In this document: positions 63,908-64,000 of the stretch, piece after piece
How positions within the stretch are numbered: position 1 is the first letter of the stretch
Layout of the letters: every line of letters starts with the position of its first letter
Assembly (NCBI RefSeq): GCF_014202945.1
Contig: NZ_JACHHW010000001.1
Coordinates: forward strand, 587,713 to 651,712
Direction of reading: 5' to 3'
DNA length: 64,000 nt
DNA from: Zhongshania antarctica
Lineage (GTDB): Bacteria > Pseudomonadota > Gammaproteobacteria > Pseudomonadales > Spongiibacteraceae
The notes under the pieces: model-generated
The model's database searches: none
The model's input: only the letters and a program-made list of their open reading frames with translations
What the model was told of the DNA's origin: nothing
Made by a program: the position numbers and the translations under genes

Positions 63908-64000
63908 GTGTACGCCCAGCATGGGCATGAACTAATGAGGTGAAAGTCCTCTGTAGGAAGGTCACCATCCTTAGCGATTTATGATCGTTATTAGATGTTA
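63908..64000 (+). mobile_element. Group II intron, 5' end (cut by the window edge)
   Basis: The sequence GTGTACGCCCAGCATGGGC is a group II intron 5' end (GUGYG-like start, then the domain I GCCCAGCATGGGC hairpin). It is followed by GAGGTGAAAGTCCTCTG, the conserved GGTGAAAGTCC element, and by AAGGTCACCATCC. These match bacterial intron starts in order and spacing. The fifth base is A rather than the usual G. The reverse transcriptase/maturase would lie to the right, outside the window. Whether the intron is complete cannot be seen. Confidence 0.82.

Noticed and set aside
1..64000. CRISPR arrays, tRNA or rRNA genes
   Set aside because: No regularly spaced direct repeats and no cloverleaf or rRNA-like sequence were noticed on either strand.

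Overview
The window looks like the chromosome of a Gram-negative gammaproteobacterium, probably marine or environmental. Supporting signs are three TonB-dependent receptors, an Entner-Doudoroff (ED) gene set with HexR operator palindromes, PBP7/PbpG, DUF2789, TIGR02647 and a family I lipase with a lipase-chaperone-like partner. A relative of the Spongiibacteraceae/Cellvibrionales is my guess, from gene content only. I saw no rRNA, tRNA or CRISPR array.

Left part (1-15.8 kb). The 3' end of a CvrA/NhaP2-type antiporter is followed by a TonB receptor. Next comes a stretch of decayed DNA with remnants of a duplicated pyruvate kinase and of a D-threonine-aldolase/DSD1-like enzyme. An AraC-regulated divergent locus follows. 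Its leftward arm is AraC regulator, endoglycoceramidase-like GH5 lipoprotein and FAD oxidoreductase. Its rightward arm is a second endoglycoceramidase-like GH5 lipoprotein and a second TonB receptor. With the neutral ceramidase lipoprotein at 38-40 kb, an acyl-CoA ligase at 16 kb and a lipase pair at 58-60 kb, the window holds parts of a surface (glyco)sphingolipid and lipid scavenging system. A relic histidine kinase and other broken fragments lie at 14.4-15.7 kb.

Central carbon block (19.4-37.5 kb). gap-pyk and hexR are divergent around two HexR boxes. edd-zwf-pgl-eda follow a third, perfect HexR box. Upstream on the same strand lie pgi, a fructokinase, a mannitol-type dehydrogenase, an NCS1-family permease, a SorC-type regulator and a HAD phosphatase. 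A porin is divergent from these. Read together the genes give polyol -> fructose -> F6P -> G6P -> ED -> pyruvate. The permease belongs to a family not known for polyols.

Right part (37.9-64 kb). It holds neutral ceramidase, an SDR, a SOUL protein, a PNPOx-like protein and an acetoacetate-decarboxylase-like/TetR/TonB-receptor group. Dead IS3 transposase and integron-integrase remnants follow. The rest is more housekeeping-like: pbpG, leuA-(HolD-like)-rimI, a zinc deacylase, an amidase, TIGR02647, lipase plus chaperone, a DUF457-type membrane protein, an outer-membrane barrel, a luciferase-like flavoenzyme and a CPXCG protein. The last 90 bases are the 5' end of a group II intron cut by the window edge.
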